A stretch of DNA of 40,096 bases, from assembly GCA_009602725.1 (NCBI GenBank), contig WELB01000104.1:108244-148339 (forward strand), written 5' to 3'. This document shows positions 23,001-32,987 of this stretch, piece after piece. Positions within the stretch are counted from its first letter, which is position 1. Every line of letters begins with the position of its first letter. A program made the translations under genes and the position numbers. Below the pieces are notes generated by a model that made no database searches, was not told the origin of the DNA, and was given only the letters and a program-made list of their open reading frames with translations. The DNA is from Spirogloea muscicola (lineage: Eukaryota; Streptophyta; Zygnematophyceae; Spirogloeales; Spirogloeaceae).

Positions 23001-24031
23001 CAGGTGTCGCTTGGCTCCGCCCACCAGGAGCTGCTCGCGGCGCACCCAGACCTGGCAGGCCAGGCAGTCTCCTTTGCGCACCTCGCGCACACCGCTGACC
23101 TGCGCGTCCAAGCGCGCTTCGCGGCTGTGGTCGACAAGGCCGCCTACACCACGGCCGTGCTGCAGCTCCCCGAGGCCGACTTGCGCGGGCGCACGAGACT
23201 TCAATTGGCCTCCTCCTCGGGGGCAGCGGCGTGGCTTCAGGCCCTCCCCACCAATGACGCCCTCACTCTCCCCGATGACGTATTCCGCACTGCCGTCCAC
23301 CGGCTCCTGGGGCTGCCGCCTCCATGTCTCCAGGGCGTGCGTCAGTGTGTATGCGGCAAGCGAGGGGCCGAGTCTGGGGAGCTGGCCGCTCATGTTCTGC
23401 GCTGCGCCCACGGCGGCGAGCGGACAGCGGGCCATGACCGCCTCCGCGATGCGATGCATGGCATCCTGGTGGAGGCTGGCTTCTCGGTGGCAGCCGAGCA
23501 CTCCGGCGTTATGCCGCTCCAGGAATGGGCCGACGGTCTCCACGCCCGTCGCGCAGACATGGTGGCCACCCCACAGGCCGGCGGGCCACGTCTTCTCCTG
23601 GAGGTGGTGACCACCGACGCATACGACCGCTCACACCCAGCCCAATGTGCCACCAAGGCTGGGTATGCGGTCGCCTGCGCCGCTTGGGCTAAAGAGCTCA
23701 AGTACGCCGACCATCCGCGGGAAGACGAGTTCTTCCTGGTGGCAATTGACACCCATGGGGCGCTGGGCGCTCGGTGGCACGAGCTGCTAACCCAGCTCGC
23801 CCGCCACGCCATCGCCCGTCGCTTCCATGGGGAGCCGGTAGACTTTCCTGCAGCCGGGTCGCTGACGCAAGTGTACCGTATGCACCTGGCCGTCTCGCTG
23901 CATAGGTCTATGGCCCGCGCGCTGCACCTTCGTGCCGGCAGAGCCCTCGCTGCTGCCTCTGGCTCTGGCCAGGGGACCCACTTCCAGGAGCCCAGCATCT
24001 CTGATCTGCGGCTGCTTAGTAGGGGTTACTG
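20072..24031 (+). pseudogene. LINE polyprotein: zinc fingers, reverse transcriptase, restriction-like endonuclease (broken)
   Basis: Start ATG 20072 is supported by a second copy at 38128 (ATGGGGTCCGCGGCGGCG). Two identical-format fingers, CX2CX12HX3C, lie at residues 97-117 and 292-312 (CPTC...HRRHC and CQLC...HQRTC), joined by a Pro-rich linker. RT motifs are GVRPIVIGEVLYRL (about 21892), motif A SAVDVKNAFNTV (Asp codon 22083), motif B QAGTRQGDP (about 22240) and motif C FVDDTTI (22352-22372). The C-terminus has CVCG...HVLRC and RADMVATPQAGGPRLLLEVV (RLE core), ending LRLLSRGY. Reading frame shifts occur near 22005-22020, near 22275-22290 and between about 22540 and 22560. A TAG stop lies at 22704-22706 in the thumb region. 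Catalytic residues are kept, so decay is recent. The whole reading frame would be about 1,320 codons. Confidence 0.88.
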
Positions 24032-24120
24032 AGTGATTCGTAGCTGCTTTGTTTCTTTGTGCGCTTGTTTTTCTTAGCGCTTTACCTGGCCCCCTTCTCG
24101 TACTCTGTTCATTCTTCTTG

Positions 24121-24140
24121 GGGCTGGCTTTTCCAGCCCC
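24121..24140 (+). repeat. 3'UTR hairpin of LINE subfamily A
   Basis: GGGCTGGCTTTTCCAGCCCC forms a perfect GGGCTGG/CCAGCCC stem with a six-base loop. It lies about 90 nt after the LINE stop, is preceded by a T/C-rich run and is followed by AATGGGCGAGCA. It is the cleanest member of the dispersed hairpin family. Confidence 0.7.
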
Positions 24141-24234
24141 TATCCTCAATGGGCGAGCATTTCCTTCTTTTCTCTCTTTTCTTGAAGAGTCTTCATACTT
24201 TTCAAGGTCAACACAATCCCCAGATCCTAAACCC

Positions 24235-24386
24235 CTTCTTCAAGAGAAAGGGCGAGGTGCGCATGAAGTTGAAAGAGAGGCCAATCCAACCCTTACAAAA
24301 GTCCTGATAAACGGGAAATGAGCTGGCTAAGGGGGCCACTAATATCCTCGAGTGAGCACATACAGATCTGACAAGCTAAGCTGAGG
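24235..24386 (-). pseudogene. Inverted, 5'-truncated LINE tail (subfamily B-like)
   Basis: Read on the minus strand from 24386, the codons give APQLSLSDLYVLTRGY and a stop. This matches the subfamily B C-terminus APQVSLSDLFVLTRGY. A 3'UTR follows containing GGATTGGCCTCTCTTTCAAC and TTCATGCGCACC, the counterpart of the 6577-6645 module. It faces the plus-strand subfamily A tail directly, so two LINE 3' ends meet tail to tail. Confidence 0.75.
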
Positions 24387-24388
24387 AG

Positions 24389-24413
24389 CAAACTTCAAAC
24401 TTCAAACTTCAAA
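24389..24413. repeat. Heptamer microsatellite (CAAACTT)n
   Basis: About 3.5 tandem units of CAAACTT lie right beside the truncated inverted LINE copy. This may be a short target-site or slippage product. Confidence 0.6.
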
Positions 24414-24539
24414 CCCTGCACCCTCTGCTCAATAGGGAATATGAGCAGCCAATGGCTACTTAAGCTGTGTCCTTTAGCTCTTCTCTGGTCCCTTTGATAT
24501 TTGTTCATTCCATTTCCTGTTGTCCATTGTCCAGTCTTT

Positions 24540-24860
24540 TTGGGCTGGCTTTGCCAGCCCCTCTTCTCTATGGGCGAGCACTCCTTCTTTTCCTGGGCTG
24601 GCCTACTGAAGCCACCGCCCTGTCTTGGAAGAGGCTTTCTTCTTCCCTCTTCTGCACAGGGGCCTGCCTGAAGAATGTGTTGGCTTGGCCTCCCATTCAT
24701 TCTTATGCGCCCCGCGCGCCTTCTCTCTTCCTACTGCTGACACGGGGGGTATTGAGGGCGCCCTGCCTGCCTAGCCTTTGGCTCCGTCATGAACACCTGT
24801 ATGCATCTGGCTGGCAGTTCACAGCCGATTCTTCAATATCAGCAGCCGCATTCTCTGCAC
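24540..24860 (+). repeat. F-type hairpins, B-type 3'UTR module and 5'-leader module in series
   Basis: Hairpins lie at 24542-24560 (GGGCTGGCTTTGCCAGCCC) and about 24596-24614 (GGGCTGGCCTACTGAAGCC). They are followed by the CCTGAAGAATGTGTTGGCTT...CGCCCCGCGCGCC module (24663-24730). Next is the leader module CTGCTGACACGGGGGGTATT (from 24731) and CATGAACACCTGTATGCATC (from 24788). The same order of last pieces recurs at 37.92-38.04 kb. Confidence 0.6.
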
Positions 24861-24960
24861 AGGGGCCGAGGCAGACATCCCCACTGCACTGTTGCCAGTG
24901 CCGTCGCAGCAGGGGGCTCCAGCAGTCACACTGGCGCGCAGGGCTTGCAGGCTGGCGGGG

Positions 24961-25308
24961 CCAATGGTCAGGGTGTTTCCGGGCATAGAGCCTCTCGCCC
25001 GCTCTACGTGCTCCGAGCAAGGCTAGGCGGTGTCTCTTGCACGTCTGAAGCAGGCCAATGCCCTTCTGGTCTCAGATCCCTCCTGAGGTGACTCCCTGTG
25101 ACTTCTGCAGTGACTGTCGTCAAAAACATATCCTCCAATGGTCAGGGTGTTTCCGGGCATAGAGCCTCTCGCCCACTCTACCTGCTCTGAGCAAGGCTAG
25201 GCGGTGTCGCTTGCACGTCTGAAGCAGGCCAATGCCCTTCTCGTCTCAAATCCCTCCTGAGGTGACTCCCTGTGACTTCTGTAGTGACTGTCGTCAAGAA
25301 CATATCCT
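24961..25308. repeat. 174-bp tandem duplication
   Basis: Two head-to-tail copies, 24961-25134 and 25135-25308, begin CCAATGGTCAGGGTGTTTCC and differ at only a few positions. No coding function was recognised. The repeat lies in the 3' flank of the EH1 gene. Confidence 0.85.
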
Positions 25309-25620
25309 CCAATGAATTTTCTGTGGACTCACCTCACCTCACTGCAGTTCATCTATGTATCTACAGTGACTCAAGCACAAACATCAAAGTGATACTCTGG
25401 CAGCACACATGAATTTGTCTAGCATCACGGGAGCAATACAAGCTTAACCTCGGCTTTCCTGTGACTCGGTTCTTTAAGCTTTTTGGACCTTCAGAGCAAC
25501 ATTGAAGGTACCCGACCAGCAGCTCGTGATGGCTGACAAAGGAAGAGAAAGAGCTGCAGATAACGTAGAGCTGAAGGCTCGTGTGTAACACAGAACCAAG
25601 CCAGTCCATCTGCCAAGGAG

Positions 25621-28600
25621 CTACTCAAAGGAGCTCCATGCATCCAGGCCCTTATTGCCAGTCAGCACCCGCCCGGTCGCAGCAGGCGCCCTGCCGAAGC
25701 TGGTGAAGGAGCCGAAGCCGCCAGCAGCCGCTGGCGAGTCCACATCTTTGGCTTGCGGGCTGTCCCGGTGCTCCAACGAAAAGGCGTCTCGGCGGAACGA
25801 GGTTTCTGTGTCTGTGTCGGCACTCCGAAAGGAGGCATTGCCGACCTCGTCCCCAAAGCCAGGCTCCTGCGGCATGGTTGCCACGGCACCCAACTTGCCA
25901 AAGTTGCCGTCATAGTCTGTTGCCTGCACAGCCTGTGGTTGTAGATGGGCCAGTTTGAGGCAGTGCCAAGATGTATGTCAGCAGACAACTCCTACCTTCT
26001 TGCCCATTATACAGCTGCTTCCACTAAAGCCATTTTCTCTGTGTAGCACTGCAAAACCCAACTCCTGCTTCTCACAAATATAGAGACCACAAGTATCATA
26101 TATTGACTTCTAGTACAATGCTCAGCCTCCAAAACACCACAAGCTACACGTGAGGCTTCACTTTGAGAACAACAACACAATTGAGGATAATTGGTGAATT
26201 GTCCATGCACTTGCCTGTGTACTGTAAGGGTTGCTGTTCACGGCCCCCGAGGCGCGGGTGCCAGAATCCACATCATCATATTGTTGGCTACTCAAGGTTG
26301 ATGTCCAGAAGGTTGCTCCGTCCCCATCTCCGGATGGAGAATCATAAGACTGGGTGCCGTGGTCGAGGCTGGAGGCCACGTAAGACACCAAGACAAGATT
26401 AGGCGCTCTGGCTTCCAGCTTCTCTATTCTTGCGAGAACTCTGCATGTTCCACTCCTGTGGACTGACTTGTCGCTTTGGCAAAGCACTCTCCATGAATCT
26501 CTTACCTAGAGCTGTGCGCCTGACCATTGGTATTTTCTTGCCCAGTGAGGTATTGAGGACCTGCACTCTCTGAGAGACTGCACAAGCTACAGATGCAGTC
26601 ATTCATGATGTTTCTCAACAAGATGGATCTGATGTCTCTTGCCAAGAAGGAAGTGTAATTTCATAGACTACTGGGATAAATGTCTGTCTCCATTGGCAAC
26701 AGGGCAGCACGAGCCATCACCACGGCACAAGCTCTTGCCATCTTAGCCATTGACTGCGCTGCTTTTAAGCGCAAGGGTGCAGCAAGGGTGCAGATGGTCA
26801 CTGTGCGGGCTTCTGAGCATCTGCAGGCCCCGTCTCCGTGTCCTCTTCCTCCTGTTCAGCATTCTCAAAGAGTGGCGGTGATGAAAAGTCCTCGATGGGG
26901 AGAGGCCCCCCTGTGATGCTGTACTGCGGGGACTGTGTTGGAATGGCTCCATTGGGAATGTTCGTGTCCTCATCAAGGAGGTTTTGCACGTTCGTGAAGC
27001 CTGCAACCAGATATGGATAGCAAGGCATGTCAATCTATACTCTGTCCTCATTGGTGGGTGCACTTGCATCTGCCAAGGCTGCATATCTGCAAAACTTCCG
27101 GCTTGTAGCCAAAAGCTTCACTGTAGCTTCACAAGCGTCACTGTAGCTTGCAATCTCATCAATGTCAATGTGACAACATAGACTTCCCCCAGTCATAGTT
27201 GCTAAAATCAGTGTGGCAGTGCAGCAGTGCACTGCGTCCTTACCCTCATCAACAAACTTGTCCCAGTCCTCGTCCCAATCAAGGGCATTCTCCTGCATCC
27301 CAGCCTGCCAGCCTGTGGTCATACAGAAGGCGGCCATAAGTCAGCCTATGCCGTTTCATACACTGCAGCTCAGGTTGCAAAACAGCTCGAGCACTTTGAC
27401 TTGCACCATCACAATGCAACGTTGCCAACTCCAGTGCCAGCTGCATGACAAATTTAGAATATGACACATATAGGATCATTTGAGCTCTCATTGTTAAGGA
27501 GCTTGCCGAAGGGGATTGTCTCAGATGATGCAATTGGTCGGACTGTCAGGCCCAGCTGCTTGGCACGTTGATTCACCATACGCCGCAGGTCTTCTAGGTC
27601 ATTGACAATTTTGTCAGCCCTTTCCTGCAGCGTACACATCCACTATCAGTTCTGGAGACCAAGCCCATGCTAGGAGGCATGCGAACACCAGGTTGTACAT
27701 GGCCTATGCTTCCCCTCTATCAATCTTTGCCCGTATAGTGATTGTGACATGTGACTGTAATTGCCTGCCAGGTAGGCGCAATAGAGCACCTACCTGCAGC
27801 AAAACGTTGGGATTTCCACCTTTCTCTATACGAGCCAGTGCATTAAAGAGCTCCAATCTCTTATCCTGGACCAATCAAAGGGCAGCAGTGCCAAGTAAGA
27901 AACACAACATAAGCAACATGACAACCGTTTGTAATTTGCAGGGCAAAATCATCGAGCCCGTGAGAATTGTGACGGACGCCACTCAGAATGTGCATCTGAT
28001 TTGCACATTGAAGAAGGATAACACACTCTGACCTGTACATCCTTGAATGCCTTCTCCTCGAGCTGGAGTCGTGTCATGACGCCCTCTGCAGCCTTGTACC
28101 TGTCGTTGTACCTTTTTGAGAGCTGCTCCAACTGATGTGTAGGACAATGTTGACATGATCAGATTGTAAGTTGCTCAGTCTCAAAGCAATACCGTCAATG
28201 AGCGTACTCACTCAGCAGACACTCTGGCCTTCCAAAAACCATCACTAAAGCAAGTTGCTCATCTCTGCAAACACGCCTGCCTAATCATGCCTCAATGAGG
28301 TGACAGGTACATGCACAAGACAGGGCTGCTTTACGGCGACAATTGTAAGATGAGCCATTGATTGTATGTATGTAGAGACTCTGTCAGCCTCCACAACAAT
28401 GCCACATGATACCTCGCGTTTCTCGAGTGCGGCTCTCTCTGTGACTTCATTGAGGCGGTTGTCACACCTTGTCTTGAAGAGAATCTGGAAGAGGGAGCCA
28501 CAATGCAGTATGGAAGACCAAGTTTCCAATGTCACCACAGGACAAGTACAGAGTCAAGTGACAACTTTGAAAAAGAGGAAGAATACAAACTCACAATCTC

Positions 28601-31467
28601 TTGCATCTTGTCTCTGTAGAACTCAATCTTCTGCTTCGAGTCCATCATTTCCTTCTCCAGCTCGTAGGCCTGCACTTGCACACAGGCCCAGGTCAGTGTA
28701 CAACGCAAGACCCCTTGTGCCAATGCAAGAGCGGAGGTTTAAGAGCGCCTGCACAAGGCACGACCTATGTAGCATCACAAGATGCTGCCCCGCGGGGGTG
28801 CATTAGTAGCTCACATTTTTCTCTGCATCCGCAGCCTCTCGCTGCTTCCTCTTGAGAGCATCTGCCTCATCCGGCTGAAGCTGGTTGACGAGGCGATTGT
28901 CAAGCTCTGGCACCTGAGCCTTGAATACTTGGGGCCCAACTTCTTGTGGTCCCACATTTGGCACCTGCTGCGGCAGCTGCCCAATAGGCGCTGTCTGAAA
29001 TGCAGCAGGTTCAGGTGGTCCTGACACTGGCGGGGCCAGTGAAGCTGGCCCTCCCAGCATACCTGGTACAAGCAGAACCAGAACAATCATGACCAGGCTG
29101 CCTCATGCCGATGCTGACGCAGCTGGCACCCATGCTAAGCAGAAATGTGAGAGTGCCAAATGCTCCAGGTCCTTGCCAAGTGGGAAATTCCTCTTACCAG
29201 CACCAAATTGCCTACACAAACTTCTCGTATCTCAGTGGCGGAGGCGGGCTTCACATACCTGGTGTGTTCTGCCAGCTGGGCACGTTGTAACCAGCTGCAT
29301 TCTGCATGAGGGCTTGCTGAGCCTGGGCAATGCGGGCAGCTGCAATCGCAGCGCGAGGATCTTGGTCAGGCTGGTCAAAGTGGATGCCCAGCGGCAGGAC
29401 TGAGGGGATCGGGCGCCCTTCCCGGAAACGCTCCATCAGGTAAAGGGCCGTGCAAAACTCCCGTAAAGAAAGCATGCTGTCAGCATCTTCATCGGCGAGC
29501 TCCCACACCTGCTTCAGTACCCCTGAAGATACATTTCGGATGCTTGGTTGAGCATGCCGTCACTGAGCCTGGTAATGAGAATCCATGGGCATCATTGGTG
29601 AATGTCAACCATAAACTGTTGATGTTGCCGAGATGTACTGACAATGGCACGGGTGAGTTTGTGGAACACTTACCGCGGGGAAGCCCCCAGCTCAGAAACA
29701 ACTCCCTGGCCTGATCTCCACTAATCTTGCCATCGCGGTCCGTGTCAACATCAGCAAAGACGCGCGTGTACCTCTGGGCCTCCACCACAGTCATCTGCGG
29801 CCAAGCCGCACCTGGAGTTGCTGCTGTTGGCGCCTGAGCCCCAGGAGAGAAGCCCTGCTGCTGGGGAGGCTGCGCTCGGGATGGAGGAGGCAGCGCCGGC
29901 TGCACATTCGTCTGCGGCCTGGACAGGTAGCCCGCATCCTGCTGATGACCTGGGCCGTTGCCGGCTGGCAAGGAAAGAGGTGCTGCACCGAAGCCTTGCC
30001 CCGAGGAAGAGGAGACGGGCTGAGTGGGCAAGGGTGCTGGGGGCAATGAAGACGGTGGTTGAGGCAATGCCAGAGGCCTGCCTGAGGCCGCGTTCGCCGC
30101 AAACGCCTCGCCAGCAAACGATGCCGTGGGCGATGCCAGCGACAGTGGCTGCGATGTTCCCTGCCAAGAGAACTCACAAGGATGGTGAACAAGGCACGAG
30201 TTACTACCGTGACCTGCCACAGAGGATTCACGATTCTCACATTGGTCGGAGTGGGCATGCCTTCCCTCTCAGTACAAGATAGGAGACAGTAAGGCTTAGC
30301 CTTTCCCAATAGCTGGCAGCACCTGTAAACCCCCAACTGCAATCACTAGTGTCCATATAGAATTCCTCCCGAGATGAATATCTCGTTGCCTTCGGACGCA
30401 GACGCAGCAGTGCAACATTCACCTGCATGGAGCTGCCATAGCTTGCAGTGTTGCTTGTGGCAGGCACCGCCGGCGGCTGAGCCCTGAAGCCAGAGCCTGA
30501 GAAGTCGGCTGCAAACGTCGCAGGCTGCTGCTCCTGCTGGGGTGGCGACGGTGACGGCGGTGCCGCTTTGAAGACGCCACTGGACCCAAAGCCGGAGCTT
30601 GCGCCAGGTGCATCGAAAGCTGCTGGCAGCTGCTGAACAGCGGGGCTCGGGAAAGAAGAAAATTGGCTTTGGGGCTGGCCATAGCTTCCCTGCTGCCCCC
30701 CCGCTTGACTGGCCGCCGAGGCCGGGACGCCATACTGCCGGCTGCCGTAAGCACTGGCGGAGCTCGGAGCAGGCGGCGCCGACGAGATGCACGGCGGAGG
30801 GATCTGCGCCGCAGCGGGGCCAGTGATCGCGGCGCGGGCGACGTCCGCCGTGAGCTCCCTCCCCGACTGTGCAACGGTCACGAGCTTGAGCGCGTTGTGG
30901 AACTCGGGCCGGTTGAGGAAGCCGCGCTGGGCCTGGTCAGAGAACTGCCAAATCTGCACGAGGGAGGCCTGCCTCAGCTACTTAGTGAGCTTCTCAGGCT
31001 TTCCGTGCCACAGGTGGCCCAAGTCCCGGATAAAGTGAGTGACATAAGATGCGATCTGGTATGTGGCTCAGGACTAGTAGAGTGTAGCGGGCTCGCCCCA
31101 TCAGAGGACCTAAATGAAGGGCAGGCCGGCATTGTGAGCTGCCGCTGGGAGCAGGCTGCCGCGACGAGCGGCGAGGACGCGGGGGCAGGGCCAGAGCTTG
31201 CGACGAGAAGGAGTGGCTCCCGGCCTTGAACCAAGCTTCGAGGGGAGGACGTCAAGTCCATGTCAAGCGGATAGAAACAATGGGGTCAGCGGCACCGCCC
31301 GGCTGCGTCGCAAGCGAGCTTACCTTTGCCAGCGTGACCTGCGGAAGGCCGGCGCCCTGGAAGAATCCGACGGCCTCCGCGCCGCTGATGCGGCCGTCGC
31401 CGTCGCCGTCGGCGAGGCGGAAGTACTGGTCGAACACGTGGAGCGGCGGCGGCAGCGGCCCGGCCAT
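25621..31467 (-). CDS. EH1: EH1/Pan1-like endocytic adaptor with two EH domains
   Basis: There are fourteen minus-strand exons: 31324-31467, 30423-30953, 29674-30160, 29259-29522, 28815-29062, 28595-28669, 28413-28484, 28033-28131, 27794-27865, 27507-27624, 27244-27312, 26802-27000, 26223-26368 and 25621-25916. They sum to 2820 nt, giving 939 residues plus stop. EH domain 1 (about 10-95) has a complete EF-hand loop, DGDGDGRISGAE. EH domain 2 (about 340-430) has DTDRDGKISGDQ and WELADEDADSMLSLREF. A Pro/Gln/Ser-rich linker separates them, and a coiled coil follows (about 540-700). Then comes the conserved acidic motif ALDWDEDWDKF (about 715) and a D/E- and FGSF-rich tail. In plants this family belongs to the TPLATE complex, binds NPF-type ligands and membranes, and acts in clathrin endocytosis and actin-linked autophagy. 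The intron at 27506 appears to start with GC instead of GT. Confidence 0.93.
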
Positions 31468-31506
31468 GGCCGCCGGGCTGCGCCGCCCCCGGCAGCTCCC
31501 TCCGCC

Positions 31507-31507
31507 N
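31507..31507. other. Ambiguous base in GC-rich 5'UTR of EH1
   Basis: A single N lies in a CCG/GCC-rich tract just upstream of the EH1 start codon. It resembles the N at 15053 and is likely a read-quality artefact in triplet repeats. Confidence 0.6.
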
Positions 31508-31574
31508 CGCCGTCGCCGCCGCCGCCGCAGCCGCGGCTGTCGCGGCAAGCGGGGATGGCGTCGCGGGCGAGAAT

Positions 31575-32180
31575 TGGAGTGTATTGAGTAACGGAGGGCC
31601 CGAGTGGCCAATTACATTGACGGAATTCCATTACCTACTAATCCGTTCAGTAACCATGGGTCAGTAGCACATTAAGGTCGCGAGGGGGGCTGGAGTTACC
31701 GGGACGGCTGCCCCGAGGACGTTGACGGGGACTTGCCGGGGGAGCGGGCGCCTGAAGAAAGAAGCTGGTGGGCCGCCGTTATCGTCAGCGCTGCCGGGAC
31801 GGACGCCGGGAATCGGAACGCAGAGCCGATGTGATGAGAGAAAGAGCTCGCCCATAGAAGAGAGGGGCTGGCAGAAGCCAGCCAAACAAAATGAGAGGAA
31901 GTACTCTTCCAGTAGAAGAAGTGGCACTCCCAATGCAATGGGAGTCAGGATTTGACAAAGAATTGACCTTCCAGTAGAGGGCTATGCTGTGATTTGTCAA
32001 TTCTTTTCGGGCTGGCTTTTCACAGCCCTTGCCCCCATTGGGATAGCCACTTTCTGTGCTTAGCCCGCCCAGCATAAGAGTGCACATTGTACGAAGGGGC
32101 CAAGAAAGCTCAAGTGACTCGGGTGGCCACTGGGTGCTCAATACCCCCCAGTGAGCAGCCGCAGCTCAGAGAAACAAGAG
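31575..32180. repeat. Module C, two opposed hairpins and an inverted leader module
   Basis: Module C is at about 31575-31680 (GAGGGCCCGAGTGGCCAATT, then CCGTTCAGTAACCATGGGTC). An R-type hairpin is at about 31865-31883 (GGGCTGGCAGAAGCCAGCC) and an F-type at 32009-32028 (GGGCTGGCTTTTCACAGCCC). An inverted leader module is at about 32115-32180 (TGGGTGCTCAATACCCCCCA, then GAGCAGCCGCAGCTCAGAGA). Between the two hairpins, stretches look like inverted partners of one another. Confidence 0.55.
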
Positions 32181-32987
32181 GGAAGAGAGAAGCAAGGTGT
32201 GTGGTGCGCGCGGAACGGCAGGCCCACTTGAGCCGATGCTCATGACACTGGAGGGATGCGAGTGGTCTCCAGTACATAGCCCGTGGCAGCTTAGCTGGAA
32301 TGAGGATACAGACTATGATGCAAAACTCTTGGTGGGCAAGCAGCAAGAAGTCAGCAAGTCCAAAGTGGCAGTGCCCTGCAAGCCCCGTAGCTTGTACATG
32401 CTCTGGCAGGATTAATCTATTCCTGCAAGACGTACTGCAATAGCAGAGCGGCTCACTGTCCTGCTTGTCTGAGGACGGGCAGCGATGCTCAACAAAACTA
32501 ACTGTGATTCTGCCATTTGCACATGTAAGCTCGTATCACGAAGCTACCAAGCAGTCAAGTGAGGACAAAGGTGGTTGGTAGACAGTAGATCAAGCCTAGT
32601 AGGCATTGACCCAGCTGCGGCATGTCCGACCAAGTGCAATCCGAGATCCACCAATATAAGAGGTGCAGCAGAGTGGTGCTCGTGCATGGGGGGGGGGTTT
32701 GCTTTTATGCATGAATAGACACAGATGAATGCACTCTAAGGTGTATTTATAAGGTGAGTGCATTCTAAACGATTCCACACTCCAGCTTTACGACAACAAT
32801 GCTGGCCAGTAAGCAGGTAAACTACACCAAGCTACAGTCGCAGTTGCAGCTGGGTACAGCAAGCAAGAGGTGGTCTGCTTGCTGAATGTTCAGGTCCCCT
32901 TCTGAGTTTCTCAATACCAAGTTGAGCACGGAAAAGCCAACAGATACCTCTTTGCTTTCCAGGTCAGGCAAGGCATCATCAATGAAC
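32181..32987. other. Intergenic region and 3' flank of MIF gene, no recognised gene
   Basis: No conserved protein and no clear repeat were found. There is a run of nine G at about 32690-32698. No TGTAA was seen on the minus strand for the MIF gene. Confidence 0.35.

Larger units (their letters stand above)
20020..24160 (+). mobile_element. Non-LTR retrotransposon (LINE) with RLE-type endonuclease, near full length, subfamily A
   Basis: The element starts with a (GCC)n leader near 20020 whose sequence is shared with a second fragment at 38.05 kb. It carries one broken ORF and ends in a 3'UTR with the hairpin GGGCTGGCTTTTCCAGCCCC at 24121-24140. There are no LTRs, and no apurinic-type endonuclease was seen. 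The domain order (N-terminal zinc fingers, RT, C-terminal finger and restriction-like endonuclease) is that of R2/NeSL/CRE-group elements. The exact 3' boundary is unclear because an inverted LINE tail abuts it from about 24235. Confidence 0.85.
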
